Shown here piece after piece: positions 36,491 to 45,879 of a DNA stretch of 64,000 bases. The stretch is from Mitsuaria sp. GD03876 (GTDB lineage Bacteria > Pseudomonadota > Gammaproteobacteria > Burkholderiales > Burkholderiaceae_C). Both the position numbers and the translations under genes were made by a program. Below the pieces are notes generated by a model, which saw only the letters and a program-made list of their open reading frames with translations, ran no database searches and was not told where the DNA came from. The stretch lies in the NCBI RefSeq assembly GCF_029840635.1, contig NZ_JAOCCU010000007.1:95158-159157 (forward strand), given 5' to 3'. Numbering within the stretch: position 1 is the first letter of the stretch; each line of letters starts with the position of its first letter.

Positions 36491-37570
36491 ATGGGGCTGT
36501 TGGACCTACTGCGCGGTCGCGCGCATCCACCCATGATTGGCCTGGACATTTCATCGTCCAGCGTCAAGCTTGTGGAATTGAGTCAAAACTCGAGCGGCGA
36601 ATACGTCCTGGAACGTTTCGCCACCGAGCCATTTGAAAAAGGCTGGATTACCGACGGCCAGATCGAGAAGTTCGACGAGGTCGCGGACGCGGTCCGGCGG
36701 GTGGTCACCCGCAGCGGCAGCCGCACGCGGCAGGCCGCGCTGGCCATGCCGCAAAGCTCGGTGATCACCAAGAAGATCATGTTGCCGGCCGGCCTGCGCG
36801 AGGAAGAGCTCGAGCTGCAGGTCGAGGCCGAGGCCAACCAGTACATCCCGTTCTCGCTCGACGAGGTCTCGCTCGACTTCTGCGTCATCGGCCCGAGCCC
36901 GACCTCGGTCGGCGACGTCGAGGTGCTGATCGCCGCCTCGCGCAAGGACCGCGTGCAGGATCGCCAGGCGCTGGCCGAGGCCGCGGGCCTGCGACCGGTC
37001 GTGCTCGACATCGAGTCGCACGCCTCGCGCATGGCCGTCGGCCGGCTGGTCGAGACGCTGCCCAACGAGGGCAAGGACGCGCTGGTCGCGCTGTTCGAGA
37101 TCGGCGCCGACACGACCTCGCTGAAGGTCCTGCGCGACGACGAGATGCTCTACGACCGCGACCAGGCCTTCGGCGGCTCGCAGCTGACGCAGCTGATCTC
37201 GCGCCAGTACGGCTTCTCGTTCGAGGAGGCCGAGCTCAAGAAGCTGAGCGGCGAACTGCCCGACGACTATGAGACGCAGGTGCTGAACCCGTTCGTCGAC
37301 TCGCTGTCGCAGGAGATCGGGCGCGCGCTGCAGTACTTCTTCACCAGCACGCCGCATCACAAGGTCCATTACGTGATGCTCGCCGGCGGCACCGCCACGC
37401 TGCCCGGCCTCAAGGAACGCGTGACCGAACTGACTGGCTTCGCCTGCATGGTCGTGAACCCATTCGAGAACATGGTGCTCGGCTCGGCGGTGCGCGAGTC
37501 CAAGCTGCGCCGTGAAGCCCCGGCATACCTGACGGCCTGCGGCCTCGCCATGCGGAGGTTCTTTCAGTGA
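36491..37570 (+). CDS. pilM: Type IV pilus inner-membrane alignment protein PilM
   Basis: The 359-aa cytoplasmic actin-like ATPase-fold protein binds the N-terminus of PilN and links the motor to the alignment complex. The start MGLLDLLRGRAHPPMIGLDISSSSVKLVEL is the family N-terminus. The ATG at 36491 has GGGGGAA 6-7 nt upstream, better than the ATG at 36464. Actin-fold nucleotide motifs: GLDISSSSVK, FEIGADTTSL and MLAGGTATLPG. The stop overlaps the pilN GTG start. Confidence 0.95.
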   Translation: MGLLDLLRGRAHPPMIGLDISSSSVKLVELSQNSSGEYVLERFATEPFEKGWITDGQIEKFDEVADAVRRVVTRSGSRTRQAALAMPQSSVITKKIMLPAGLREEELELQVEAEANQYIPFSLDEVSLDFCVIGPSPTSVGDVEVLIAASRKDRVQDRQALAEAAGLRPVVLDIESHASRMAVGRLVETLPNEGKDALVALFEIGADTTSLKVLRDDEMLYDRDQAFGGSQLTQLISRQYGFSFEEAELKKLSGELPDDYETQVLNPFVDSLSQEIGRALQYFFTSTPHHKVHYVMLAGGTATLPGLKERVTELTGFACMVVNPFENMVLGSAVRESKLRREAPAYLTACGLAMRRFFQ

Positions 37571-38178
37571 TTCTGATCAACCTGCTCCCGCACCGCGAAG
37601 AGAAGCGCAAGCGCCGCAAGGCCGCGTTCTTCGTCGGACTGGGGATGTCCTTCGCCGTCGGCGCGCTGATCGCCGCGTTCATCTACCTGCTGCTGCAGCA
37701 GCTCACCGGCGCCCAGGCGCAACGCAACGACTATCTGAAGGCCGAGATCGCCAAGCTCGACGTCCAGATCAAGGACATCGCGACGCTGCGCGCCGAGATC
37801 GAGGCGCTGCGTTCGCGCCAGCGCGCGGTCGAGAACCTGCAGAGCGACCGCAACACGCCGGTGCACCTGCTCAATGAAATGGCCAAGTTCACGCCGGAAG
37901 GCGTGTTCCTGCAGTCGGTGCGCCAGACCAACAAGGTCGTGGTGATCGCCGGCGTGGCCGCGTCCAACGAGCGCGTGTCCGAGATGCTGCGCAACCTGAG
38001 CCGCGCCGAATGGCTGGAGAACCCGGACCTGGTCGAGATCAAGGCCGCGCCGGTGAACCCGCGCGATCCGCGCCGCCTGTACGACTTCTCGGTCAAGGTC
38101 GGCATCAAGAGCGCCACGCCCGAGCCCCCGCCGGGCGCGGCCAGCGGCCCCGGCGGCAAGCCGGCGAAGAAGTCGTGA
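37567..38178 (+). CDS. pilN: Type IV pilus alignment protein PilN
   Basis: The 203-aa bitopic protein starts with GTG overlapping the pilM stop (GTGA). The N-terminal INLLPHREEKRKRRK is the conserved PilM-binding motif, followed by a membrane span (FFVGLGMSFAVGALIAAFIYLLL), a coiled coil and a periplasmic ferredoxin-like domain. It heterodimerises with PilO. The C-terminal tail is Pro/Gly/Lys-rich. Confidence 0.94.
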   Translation: MILINLLPHREEKRKRRKAAFFVGLGMSFAVGALIAAFIYLLLQQLTGAQAQRNDYLKAEIAKLDVQIKDIATLRAEIEALRSRQRAVENLQSDRNTPVHLLNEMAKFTPEGVFLQSVRQTNKVVVIAGVAASNERVSEMLRNLSRAEWLENPDLVEIKAAPVNPRDPRRLYDFSVKVGIKSATPEPPPGAASGPGGKPAKKS

Positions 38179-38185
38179 GGACCCC

Positions 38186-38896
38186 ATGGCAAGCTTGAAA
38201 AACCTGGACCTCAACGCCTGGTTCGCGGACTTCTCGAGCCAGTTCCAGAACCTGAACATGCAGGAGCCGGGCCAGTGGCCGCCGGCGCCGCGATACGCCG
38301 CGTTCGTGGTGGTGGCGCTGCTGACGGTGGGCCTGGGCTGGGTCGCGGTGCTCTCCGACGAGCAGTCGGCGCTGGACGCCGAGCGCGACAAGGAACCGCA
38401 GCTCAAGGAAGACTTCAACAACAAGCTGACCCAGGCGGTCAACCTGCCCGAGCTGCGCAAGCAGAAGAGCCAGGTCGAGGAATACGTCCTGCAGCTCGAG
38501 AAGCAACTGCCTGGCAAGGCCGAGATGGACGCGCTGCTGTCGGACATCAACCAGTCCGGCCTGGGCCGCGGCCTGCAGTTCGAGTTGTTCCGCCCCGGCG
38601 CGATCGTGATGCGCGACTATTACGCCGAGCAGCCGATCGCGATCAAGGTCTCGGGCCGTTATCACGACATCGGCGCCTTCACCGCGGACGTGTCCAACCT
38701 GTCGCGCATCGTCACGCTGCACGACCTGGCGATCGTCGTGCCCGGCACGACGAGCAACAACCAGAACACGCCCCCGCGCACCGACACGAACACCACGTTG
38801 TCGATGGAGGCCACTGCGCGGACCTACCGTTATCTCGACCCCAACGAGGTCGAGGAACAGAAGAAGGCCGCCGCGGCCGCGGAGAAGAAGAAATGA
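38186..38896 (+). CDS. pilO: Type IV pilus alignment protein PilO
   Basis: The 236-aa inner-membrane protein has a ~30-residue cytoplasmic N-terminus, one span (YAAFVVVALLTVGLGWVAVL), a coiled coil (DAERDKEPQLKEDFNNKL) and a periplasmic domain with LPGKAEMDALLSDINQSGLG, typical of PilO. The C-terminal tail is Lys/Ala-rich. It overlaps pilP by 4 bp (ATGA). Confidence 0.94.
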   Translation: MASLKNLDLNAWFADFSSQFQNLNMQEPGQWPPAPRYAAFVVVALLTVGLGWVAVLSDEQSALDAERDKEPQLKEDFNNKLTQAVNLPELRKQKSQVEEYVLQLEKQLPGKAEMDALLSDINQSGLGRGLQFELFRPGAIVMRDYYAEQPIAIKVSGRYHDIGAFTADVSNLSRIVTLHDLAIVVPGTTSNNQNTPPRTDTNTTLSMEATARTYRYLDPNEVEEQKKAAAAAEKKK

Positions 38897-39456
38897 TGCG
38901 CGTCCTCCGATCTCCGGCGGCCCCGGGCCGCGCGCTCGGCTGGCTCGGGCTGGCGCTCGCCGGCGCGATGCTGGCGGGCTGCACCGGCGGCACCGACGAG
39001 CTGCAGCAGTGGATGGACGAGCAGCGCCAGCAGACGCGCCCGACCGTCAAGCCACTGACGCCGCCCAAGACCTTCCAGCCGCAGCCCTATGAGGCGCAGG
39101 CGGTGGTGGATCCGTTCAGCACGCAGAAGCTGACCGTCGCGCTGCGCCGCGAGGCGGCCCAGCCCAGTTCGCTGTTGGCCGCCGAGATGAAGCGCCGCCG
39201 CGAGCCGCTGGAGGCCTTCCCGCTGGACAGCATGGCGATGGTGGGTAGCGTCTCGCGTGACGGTCGTCCGTCCGCGCTGCTGCGGGTGGACAACCTGCTG
39301 TATCAGGCACGGGTCGGCGACTACCTGGGACAGAACTTCGGCCGCATCACCAAGATCAACGAGACAGAGATCACGTTGCGAGAAGTCGTCCAGGACGCTG
39401 CGGGCGAATGGATCGAACGCACCAGTACTCTCCAGCTTCAGGAGCAGGGACGATGA
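38893..39456 (+). CDS. pilP: Type IV pilus assembly lipoprotein PilP
   Basis: The 187-aa inner-membrane lipoprotein connects PilNO to the secretin PilQ. The lipobox is LAGAMLAGC. An unstructured linker (LTPPKTFQPQPYEAQAVVDPF) leads to the beta-sandwich HR-like domain with FPLDSMAMVGSV, LLRVDNLLYQARVGDYLGQN and ITKINETEITLREVV. ATGA overlaps join it to pilO upstream and pilQ downstream. Confidence 0.95.
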   Translation: MMRVLRSPAAPGRALGWLGLALAGAMLAGCTGGTDELQQWMDEQRQQTRPTVKPLTPPKTFQPQPYEAQAVVDPFSTQKLTVALRREAAQPSSLLAAEMKRRREPLEAFPLDSMAMVGSVSRDGRPSALLRVDNLLYQARVGDYLGQNFGRITKINETEITLREVVQDAAGEWIERTSTLQLQEQGR

Positions 39457-41666
39457 AGAACACGGTTGTGGAGAACGCTGCGATGAGCGTCCGTACGAGG
39501 GAAGAAGGGCGCGCCACGCGCTGGAAGGCGCTGGCTTGCGCGATCGGCCTGGCCATGCTGCTGCCGGTGCAGGCATTCGCCCAGAACATGATCCGGTCGA
39601 TCAGCGCGACCCAGCAGGCGGGTGCGGACATCATCCGCATCGAGCTGGCGAAACCGCTGACCGAAGTGCCGCGCGGCTTCGCCGTGCAGGTGCCGCCGCG
39701 CATCGCGCTGGACCTGCCGGGCGTGTCCAACGGCCTGGGCCGGAACGCGGTCGAGCTGAACTCGGGCAACATGCGCTCGGCCAACGTTGCGCAAGCGGGC
39801 GACCGCACCCGCGTCGTGCTGAACCTGCGCCAGGCGAGCACCTATCGCGCCCAGCTGCAGGACAACGCGTTGCTGATCTTCCTGGACGGCGCCCCTGCCG
39901 CCAACGCGCCGGCGGCCACCGCCGCCGCGGCGAGCGAGCCGGTGCACTTCGCCCCCAGCCAGAACGCCGCCGCGCAATCGCTGCAGGACATCGACTTCCG
40001 CCGCGGCAACGACGGCGCGGGCCGTGTCGTCGTGAACCTGCCCAGCAGCCAGGTCGGCGTCGACATCCAGCAGCAGGGCCAGAACCTGGTGGTCGAGTTC
40101 CTGCGCAGCACGCTGCCGGAACGCCTGCGCCGCAAGCTCGACGTGACCGACTTCGGCACGCCGGTGCAGACGGTGACCGCCACCCAGCAGGGCGACCGCG
40201 TCCGCCTGGTCGTCACGCCCAAGGGCAACTGGGAGCACAGCGCCTACCAGAGCGACAACCAGTTCGTGCTGGAAGTGCGTCCGCAGAAGGTCGACCCGAA
40301 CAAGCTGACGCAAGGCCCGGGCTACAGCGGCGACAAGCTGAGCCTGAACTTCCAGAACATCGACGTGCGGGCGCTGCTGCAAGTCATCGCGGACTTCACC
40401 AACTTCAACGTCGTCACCAGCGACACCGTCAGCGGCAACGTGACGCTGCGCCTGAAGGACGTGCCCTGGGACCAGGCGTTGGACATCATCCTGCAGGCCA
40501 AGGGCCTGGGCATGCGCAAGTCCGGCAACGTGCTGTGGATCGCGCCCAAGGAGGAGCTGGCCAACAAGGAGAAGGCGGAGCTCGAGGCCAAGCAGGCCGT
40601 GGCGCAACTGGAACCGCTGCGCACGCAGTCCTTCCAGATGAACTACACGAAGGCCGAGGAAGTCGCCAAGGGCCTGACCGGCCAGAACAACCCGGGCGCG
40701 AACTCGAACACGACGACCTCGCGCATCCTGTCGCCGCGCGGCAGCGTGATCTGGGAGACCCGCACGAACCAGCTGTTCGTCAGCGACATCCCGTCCAAGC
40801 TCGAGGAGATCCAGGCGCTGATCGCCAAGATCGACGTGCCGGTGCGCCAGGTGCTGATCGAGGCCCGCATCGTCGAGGCCGACGACAAGTTCGGCCGCGC
40901 GCTGGGCGTCAAGCTGGGCGCGACCGACCTGCGCGGCCGCCAGGGCGGCATCCCGGGCTACAACGTCGGCGGCAGCAACTACGTGACGGTCGGCGGCAAC
41001 TACTCGGCCGTCGGTTCGGCGACCAACCAGCAGTCGACCTACAACTACAACGACTCGCAGTTCGTGAGCCTGCCGGCCAACGTGTCGGGCGACGTGTTCG
41101 GCGGCGCGACCGCGGCGAACTTCGCGCTGTCGCTGTTCTCGGCCACCGCCAACCGGTTCCTGAACCTGGAAATCTCCGCGCTGGAGGCCGACGGCCGCGG
41201 CAAGGTGGTGTCCAGCCCGCGCGTCGTCACGGCGGACCAGACCAAGGCGCTGATCGAGCAGGGCGAGGAAATTCCTTACCAGCAGTCGACCTCCAGCGGC
41301 GCGACCTCGATCACCTTCAAGAAGGCCGTGCTGAAGCTGGAAGTGACGCCGCAGATCACGCCCGAAGGCAACGTGATCCTAACGGTCGACGTCAACAAGG
41401 ACAGCCGCGGCACGCTGACCCCGCAGGGTTACGCGATCAACAACAAGCATGTGCAGACGCTGGTGCTGGTCGAGAACGGCGGCACCGTGGTGATCGGCGG
41501 CATCTACACGCAAGAGGACCTGGAAAGCGAGAACAAGGTCCCGTATCTGGGCGATATCCCGTTGCTCGGCAACTTGTTCAAGAACAAGTCGCGAAGCACG
41601 GCTAAAACGGAACTGCTGATCTTCATCACCCCGAAGGTGGTCAGCGACCGGGTGTCGACCCGTTGA
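39453..41666 (+). CDS. pilQ: Type IV pilus secretin PilQ
   Basis: The 737-aa outer-membrane secretin, through which the pilus fibre passes, starts at ATG 39453 overlapping the pilP stop. The signal peptide ends near VQAFAQN. Two AMIN domains (peptidoglycan binding) occupy roughly residues 50-250, then an STN/N0 domain (LSLNFQNIDVRALLQVIADF), an N1 domain and the secretin domain ([46 protein letters not shown]). All are in the expected order. Confidence 0.97.
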   Translation: MKNTVVENAAMSVRTREEGRATRWKALACAIGLAMLLPVQAFAQNMIRSISATQQAGADIIRIELAKPLTEVPRGFAVQVPPRIALDLPGVSNGLGRNAVELNSGNMRSANVAQAGDRTRVVLNLRQASTYRAQLQDNALLIFLDGAPAANAPAATAAAASEPVHFAPSQNAAAQSLQDIDFRRGNDGAGRVVVNLPSSQVGVDIQQQGQNLVVEFLRSTLPERLRRKLDVTDFGTPVQTVTATQQGDRVRLVVTPKGNWEHSAYQSDNQFVLEVRPQKVDPNKLTQGPGYSGDKLSLNFQNIDVRALLQVIADFTNFNVVTSDTVSGNVTLRLKDVPWDQALDIILQAKGLGMRKSGNVLWIAPKEELANKEKAELEAKQAVAQLEPLRTQSFQMNYTKAEEVAKGLTGQNNPGANSNTTTSRILSPRGSVIWETRTNQLFVSDIPSKLEEIQALIAKIDVPVRQVLIEARIVEADDKFGRALGVKLGATDLRGRQGGIPGYNVGGSNYVTVGGNYSAVGSATNQQSTYNYNDSQFVSLPANVSGDVFGGATAANFALSLFSATANRFLNLEISALEADGRGKVVSSPRVVTADQTKALIEQGEEIPYQQSTSSGATSITFKKAVLKLEVTPQITPEGNVILTVDVNKDSRGTLTPQGYAINNKHVQTLVLVENGGTVVIGGIYTQEDLESENKVPYLGDIPLLGNLFKNKSRSTAKTELLIFITPKVVSDRVSTR

Positions 41667-41745
41667 TGGGCGGCCTACTTTCCAGGCAATCCGAGTACAG
41701 GGAAGGCCGCGCGCCTGAGCGCGGCGCGGTTGGAGTAGCAAGCAA

Positions 41746-44106
41746 ATGACGATATTCGCGAAGTACGGGCGGTGGATGACGACCGCGACGCTCGGGGCCT
41801 TCCTGGCCGCGACGCTGACCGCCTGCGGCGGCGGTGGCGGCAGCGCCGGAGCGCCGGTCAACGGCGGCAACAACGGCGGCTCGACGCCCGCCAACGTGGC
41901 CGACGTGTCCCTGGTGCTGGACAAGTCCACGATGAGCAACAACGGCTCGGACACCGTCAAGGTGACCGTCACCACCGTCGATGCCAACCGCTCGGCGGTC
42001 GGCAACGTGCCGGTGACTTTCGCCGTCGACAACAACGCGGTCATCACCCCCGCGGGCACGATGACCGACGGGACGACCGGCCAGCAGACGGCCACCGTCT
42101 CGATCGGCGCGGACCGCACCAACCGCTCGATCACCGTCGCGGTGAAGGCCGGTTCCATCGTCAAGAACGCGAAGTTCGACATCGTCGACAGCATCAGCGG
42201 CGGCAAGGTCGCCGACCTGTCGCTGGTGCTGGACAACCCGTCCATCGTCAATGACGGCTCGCAGACCGGTCGCCTGACCGTGACGTCGCTGGACGCCGCG
42301 CGCAACGCGGTCGGCGGCTCCGCAGTCAAGTTCGCGACGTCCGACCCGGGCGGAACGGCCTTTGTCACGGCCGGCCCGACCACGGACACGAGCGGCCAGT
42401 TGATCGCCACGATCTCGCTCGGCGCCAATCACACGAACCGCACGATCACCGTCACCGCCACCAGCGGCACGGTGGAACGCTCGATCTCATTGAATGTTGT
42501 TCCGCCGGTGGTCACCGTGCCGACGGCCAATGACATGTCGATCGTGCTGGACAAGCTGAGCATCGGCAACACCGGCGGCGATCGCGTGACCGCGACCGTC
42601 ACCGCGGTGGACACTCAGCGCAACGTGGTGGCCGGCGTGCCGGTGCAGTTCAGCGTTGGCGACGACAAGGGCGCGAACATCACCGTCGTGAACGGCACGA
42701 CCAACGCGTCCGGCATCGCCGTGGCGCAGATCACCAGCGGCGCGGACAAGTCCAACCGCCTGATCACGGTGACGGCCAAGACCAACACGTTGACGCGCTC
42801 GGCCTCGTTCCAGGTCACCGGCGCGAAGATCCAGGGCACCGCGGTGCCGACGCAGCCCGCGGCGGGCTCGACGAACAATCGCGTCGACTTCCGCGTCAGC
42901 GACGTCAACCAGAACCCGATGACCGCGCAGCCGATCACCGTGTCCGCGCCTGGCCTGCCCACGGCGACCAGCACGACGGACGGCAGCGGCGCCTATTCGT
43001 ATGTCTACACCGCGCCGACCACGGCCGGCCCGATCGACATCACGGCCACGTCCGGCGGCGTCAGCACCGTCGTGACGGTGACGGTGCCGTCGAGCAGTTC
43101 CGCGGTGCCGCCGGCCACGCCGGCGGTGGTGTCGGCCTCGGTGCAGGCGTCGCCCTCGGTGGTCGCGGTGAACACCGAAGCCACGAGCAACCGTTCCGAA
43201 CTGCGCGCGATCTTCCTGGCCGCGGGCAACGCCCCGGTGAAGAACGTCCGCGTGCGCTTCGACCTGAACGGCGATCCGAACAGCATCGGCGGCGCGATCT
43301 CGTCGGGCACCTCGCTGGTGTATTCGGACGCGAACGGCACGGCCGCGACCAGCTATGTGCCGGGCAACCGCGCCAGCCCGACCTCGGGCGTGCAGATCCG
43401 CGCCTGCTGGGCCGCGGATGACTTCGCGATCAACACCTGCCCGAACTCGGTCGTGACCACGCTGACTGTCGTGTCGGACCCGCTGTCAATCTCGATCGGT
43501 ACGAACGAGGAGATCACCGCGAAGGAGGGTGAGGTGATCTACACGAAGAAGTACGTCGTGTTGGTCGTCGACGCTGCCGGCCAGCCCAAGGGCGACGTGC
43601 AGATCACGCCGTCGATCGACCTGACTAGCTACTACAAGGGCTACTGGGTCCTGCCGCAAGGCGCCACTGCCTGGTCGCGCGCCTACGACCGCGACGTGTT
43701 CAACAATCGTGTCGCGTGGGATGCCAGCAACCCGCCGCCGTCGTGCCTGAACGAAGACATCAACCGCAACGGCCTGATCGACGGCACGGAAGATCGCAAC
43801 GGCAACAGCCAGCTGGATCCCCGCAAGTCGGATGCCTCGATCAGCATGAGCGGTTCGACGCGGACGAACGCCAACGGCCTGGCGGAGATCATCCTGCAGT
43901 ACCCGCGCAGCCTGGCGGGCTGGGTGAACTTCACGATCAGCGCGAATGCGTTCGGCGTGCTGAGCCCGCCGGCGACGCTGAGCGACTCGCTGCCGTTCCC
44001 GCAGTCGATCGTCAACCAGTCGGCGGTGGCCCCGGCCTTCACGATCAGCCCGTATGGCCGCGTGCGCAAGACGTCGGACATCGGCTGGTGCACCAACCAG
44101 GACTGA
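41746..44106 (+). CDS. Ig-like repeat lipoprotein (Big_1/invasin-type domains) with Ca-binding-like loop
   Basis: The 786-aa protein has a lipobox at ATLTAC followed by a Gly-rich spacer. At least three Big_1-type Ig repeats follow (each with VLDxxxxxNxGxxxxxxTVT and a final TNRxITVTA), then two or more divergent Ig domains. Near residues 665-690, DINRNGLIDGTEDRNGNSQL resembles an EF-hand/thrombospondin-type Ca loop. It sits between pilQ (79 bp upstream) and aroK, on the same strand. A role in surface adhesion or pilus-associated function is inference. Cysteines in the last third (CWAADD, NTCPNS, PSCLNED) suggest disulfides. Confidence 0.8.
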   Translation: MTIFAKYGRWMTTATLGAFLAATLTACGGGGGSAGAPVNGGNNGGSTPANVADVSLVLDKSTMSNNGSDTVKVTVTTVDANRSAVGNVPVTFAVDNNAVITPAGTMTDGTTGQQTATVSIGADRTNRSITVAVKAGSIVKNAKFDIVDSISGGKVADLSLVLDNPSIVNDGSQTGRLTVTSLDAARNAVGGSAVKFATSDPGGTAFVTAGPTTDTSGQLIATISLGANHTNRTITVTATSGTVERSISLNVVPPVVTVPTANDMSIVLDKLSIGNTGGDRVTATVTAVDTQRNVVAGVPVQFSVGDDKGANITVVNGTTNASGIAVAQITSGADKSNRLITVTAKTNTLTRSASFQVTGAKIQGTAVPTQPAAGSTNNRVDFRVSDVNQNPMTAQPITVSAPGLPTATSTTDGSGAYSYVYTAPTTAGPIDITATSGGVSTVVTVTVPSSSSAVPPATPAVVSASVQASPSVVAVNTEATSNRSELRAIFLAAGNAPVKNVRVRFDLNGDPNSIGGAISSGTSLVYSDANGTAATSYVPGNRASPTSGVQIRACWAADDFAINTCPNSVVTTLTVVSDPLSISIGTNEEITAKEGEVIYTKKYVVLVVDAAGQPKGDVQITPSIDLTSYYKGYWVLPQGATAWSRAYDRDVFNNRVAWDASNPPPSCLNEDINRNGLIDGTEDRNGNSQLDPRKSDASISMSGSTRTNANGLAEIILQYPRSLAGWVNFTISANAFGVLSPPATLSDSLPFPQSIVNQSAVAPAFTISPYGRVRKTSDIGWCTNQD

Positions 44107-44126
44107 GTCCCGGGACTGGAGAACGC

Positions 44127-44738
44127 TTGTCGCTGGTGATCGCGTTGGTCGGCATGCCTGGCGGGGGGAAATCCACCGTCGGGCGCCTGCTGGCGCGGCA
44201 ACTGGACATGCCGTTCATCGACTCCGACGCCGAGATCGAGAAGGATCTCGGCGGCGAGTCGATCAAGGACTACTTCGCCCGTGAGGGCGAATCGTCGTTT
44301 CGGGACCTCGAATCGCAGGTCATCGCGCGGCTGCTCGAGCGCTCGGCCGCAGGCCAGGAAATGATCCTGGCGACCGGCGGGGGGGCCGTGTTGCGCGAGA
44401 TCAATCGGGACCGGCTCAAGGCGGCTTCGACGGTCGTGTACCTGAGGTCGTCGCCAGAAGAACTCTTCAGGCGCCTCCGGCACGACACGCAACGCCCGCT
44501 GCTGCAGGTGGCCAATCCGCAGGCGAAGCTGCGCGAGCTCTATGGGCAGCGCGATCCGCTGTACCGGCGCTGCGCGCACTTCGTGCTCGAGTCGAGCCGA
44601 CCGTCGGTGCATGGGCTGGCCAACATGATCCTGATGCAGCTGGAGCTGGCGGGGCTGATCGATCCGGCACGGGTCGCGGCCACCGTGGGGGCGAGCGAGG
44701 CCCCGTACACTTCCGGGAATGACCGCTCCGCTCCCTGA
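44127..44738 (+). CDS. aroK: Shikimate kinase
   Basis: The 203-aa protein phosphorylates shikimate at the 3-OH in the chorismate pathway. Walker A is GMPGGGKST at residues 9-17, with shikimate-binding DSDAEIE, FRDLE and GGGAV and a lid region RPLL. The start is TTG at 44127 with GGAG ~5 nt upstream; GTG 44136 is the alternative. The C-terminal ~20 residues overlap the aroB start and are unconserved. It precedes aroB as in most proteobacteria. Confidence 0.95.
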   Translation: MSLVIALVGMPGGGKSTVGRLLARQLDMPFIDSDAEIEKDLGGESIKDYFAREGESSFRDLESQVIARLLERSAAGQEMILATGGGAVLREINRDRLKAASTVVYLRSSPEELFRRLRHDTQRPLLQVANPQAKLRELYGQRDPLYRRCAHFVLESSRPSVHGLANMILMQLELAGLIDPARVAATVGASEAPYTSGNDRSAP

Positions 44739-45864
44739 TCCGACGTCCTCCGCGGCGGCCACGCCCGCCGACGCCTCCACGGTCGCCATCGATCTCGGCG
44801 ATCGCCGCTACGACATCCTCATCGGTTCCGGCCTGTTCGACGCCCCGTCGTCCTGGGCCGCTCTGCCGCGCGCCGCGACGGCGCTGATCGTCACCAACGA
44901 CCGGGTCGCGCCGCTGTACCTGGAGCGGCTCAAGCGCCAGCTCGCGCCTCATTACCGGCAGGTCGACGCGGTCGTCCTGCCCGACGGCGAGCAGCACAAG
45001 AGCTGGGCCTCGCTGGACACGGTCATCGACCACCTGCTGGCCGGCGCGGCCGACCGCAAGACGGTGCTGTTTGCGCTGGGCGGCGGCGTGATCGGCGACC
45101 TGACCGGCTTCGCCGCGGCGATCTACATGCGCGGCGTGCCCTTCGTGCAGGTGCCGACGACGCTGCTGGCGCAGGTCGACTCCTCGGTCGGTGGCAAGAC
45201 GGCGATCAACCACCCGCGCGGCAAGAACATGGTCGGCGCGTTCTACCAGCCGGTCCGCGTGATCGCCGACCTGGACACGCTGGACACGCTGCCCGATCGG
45301 GAGCTCTCGGCCGGCTTGGCCGAGATCATCAAGTACGGCCCGATCGCCGACACCGCCTTCCTCGACTGGATCGAGGCCAGCCTGGATGCCTTGCTGGCGC
45401 GCGACAAGTCAGCGCTGGCTTACGCGGTGAAGCGCAGCTGCGAGATCAAGGCCTGGGTCGTGGGCCAGGACGAGCGCGAGGCCGGCCTGCGCGCCATCCT
45501 GAATTTCGGCCACACCTTCGGCCACGCGATCGAGACCGGGCTGGGTTATGGCGAGTGGCTGCATGGCGAGGGCGTGGGCTGCGGCATGGTCCTGGCGTCC
45601 GAGCTGTCCGCCCGGCTGGGTTTGGTGCCGGCCGCCTTCGTCGACCGGATGACGCGGCTGATCGAGCGCGCGCGCCTGCCGATCCTGGCGCCGCCGATGC
45701 CGATCGATCGCTGGCTCGAGCTGATGCGGGTCGACAAGAAGAATGAAGGCGGCGAGATCCGGTTCGTCGTCATCGAGGGCCTCGGCCAGGCCGGCATGCG
45801 GGGAGCGCCCGATGCGATGGTGGCCGAGGTGATCGCCGCCCACACGGCGCCCGGACAACCCTGA
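44719..45864 (+). CDS. aroB: 3-dehydroquinate synthase
   Basis: The 381-aa NAD- and metal-dependent enzyme converts DAHP to 3-dehydroquinate. NAD-binding motif [14 protein letters not shown], active-site [13 protein letters not shown] and metal-binding histidines in [12 protein letters not shown] and [13 protein letters not shown] are visible. It overlaps the end of aroK by 20 bp in another frame. The N-terminal ~20 residues are Ala/Pro-rich and extend beyond the usual start. Confidence 0.97.
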   Translation: MTAPLPDPTSSAAATPADASTVAIDLGDRRYDILIGSGLFDAPSSWAALPRAATALIVTNDRVAPLYLERLKRQLAPHYRQVDAVVLPDGEQHKSWASLDTVIDHLLAGAADRKTVLFALGGGVIGDLTGFAAAIYMRGVPFVQVPTTLLAQVDSSVGGKTAINHPRGKNMVGAFYQPVRVIADLDTLDTLPDRELSAGLAEIIKYGPIADTAFLDWIEASLDALLARDKSALAYAVKRSCEIKAWVVGQDEREAGLRAILNFGHTFGHAIETGLGYGEWLHGEGVGCGMVLASELSARLGLVPAAFVDRMTRLIERARLPILAPPMPIDRWLELMRVDKKNEGGEIRFVVIEGLGQAGMRGAPDAMVAEVIAAHTAPGQP

Positions 45865-45879
45865 GCCCCTGAACCGACG

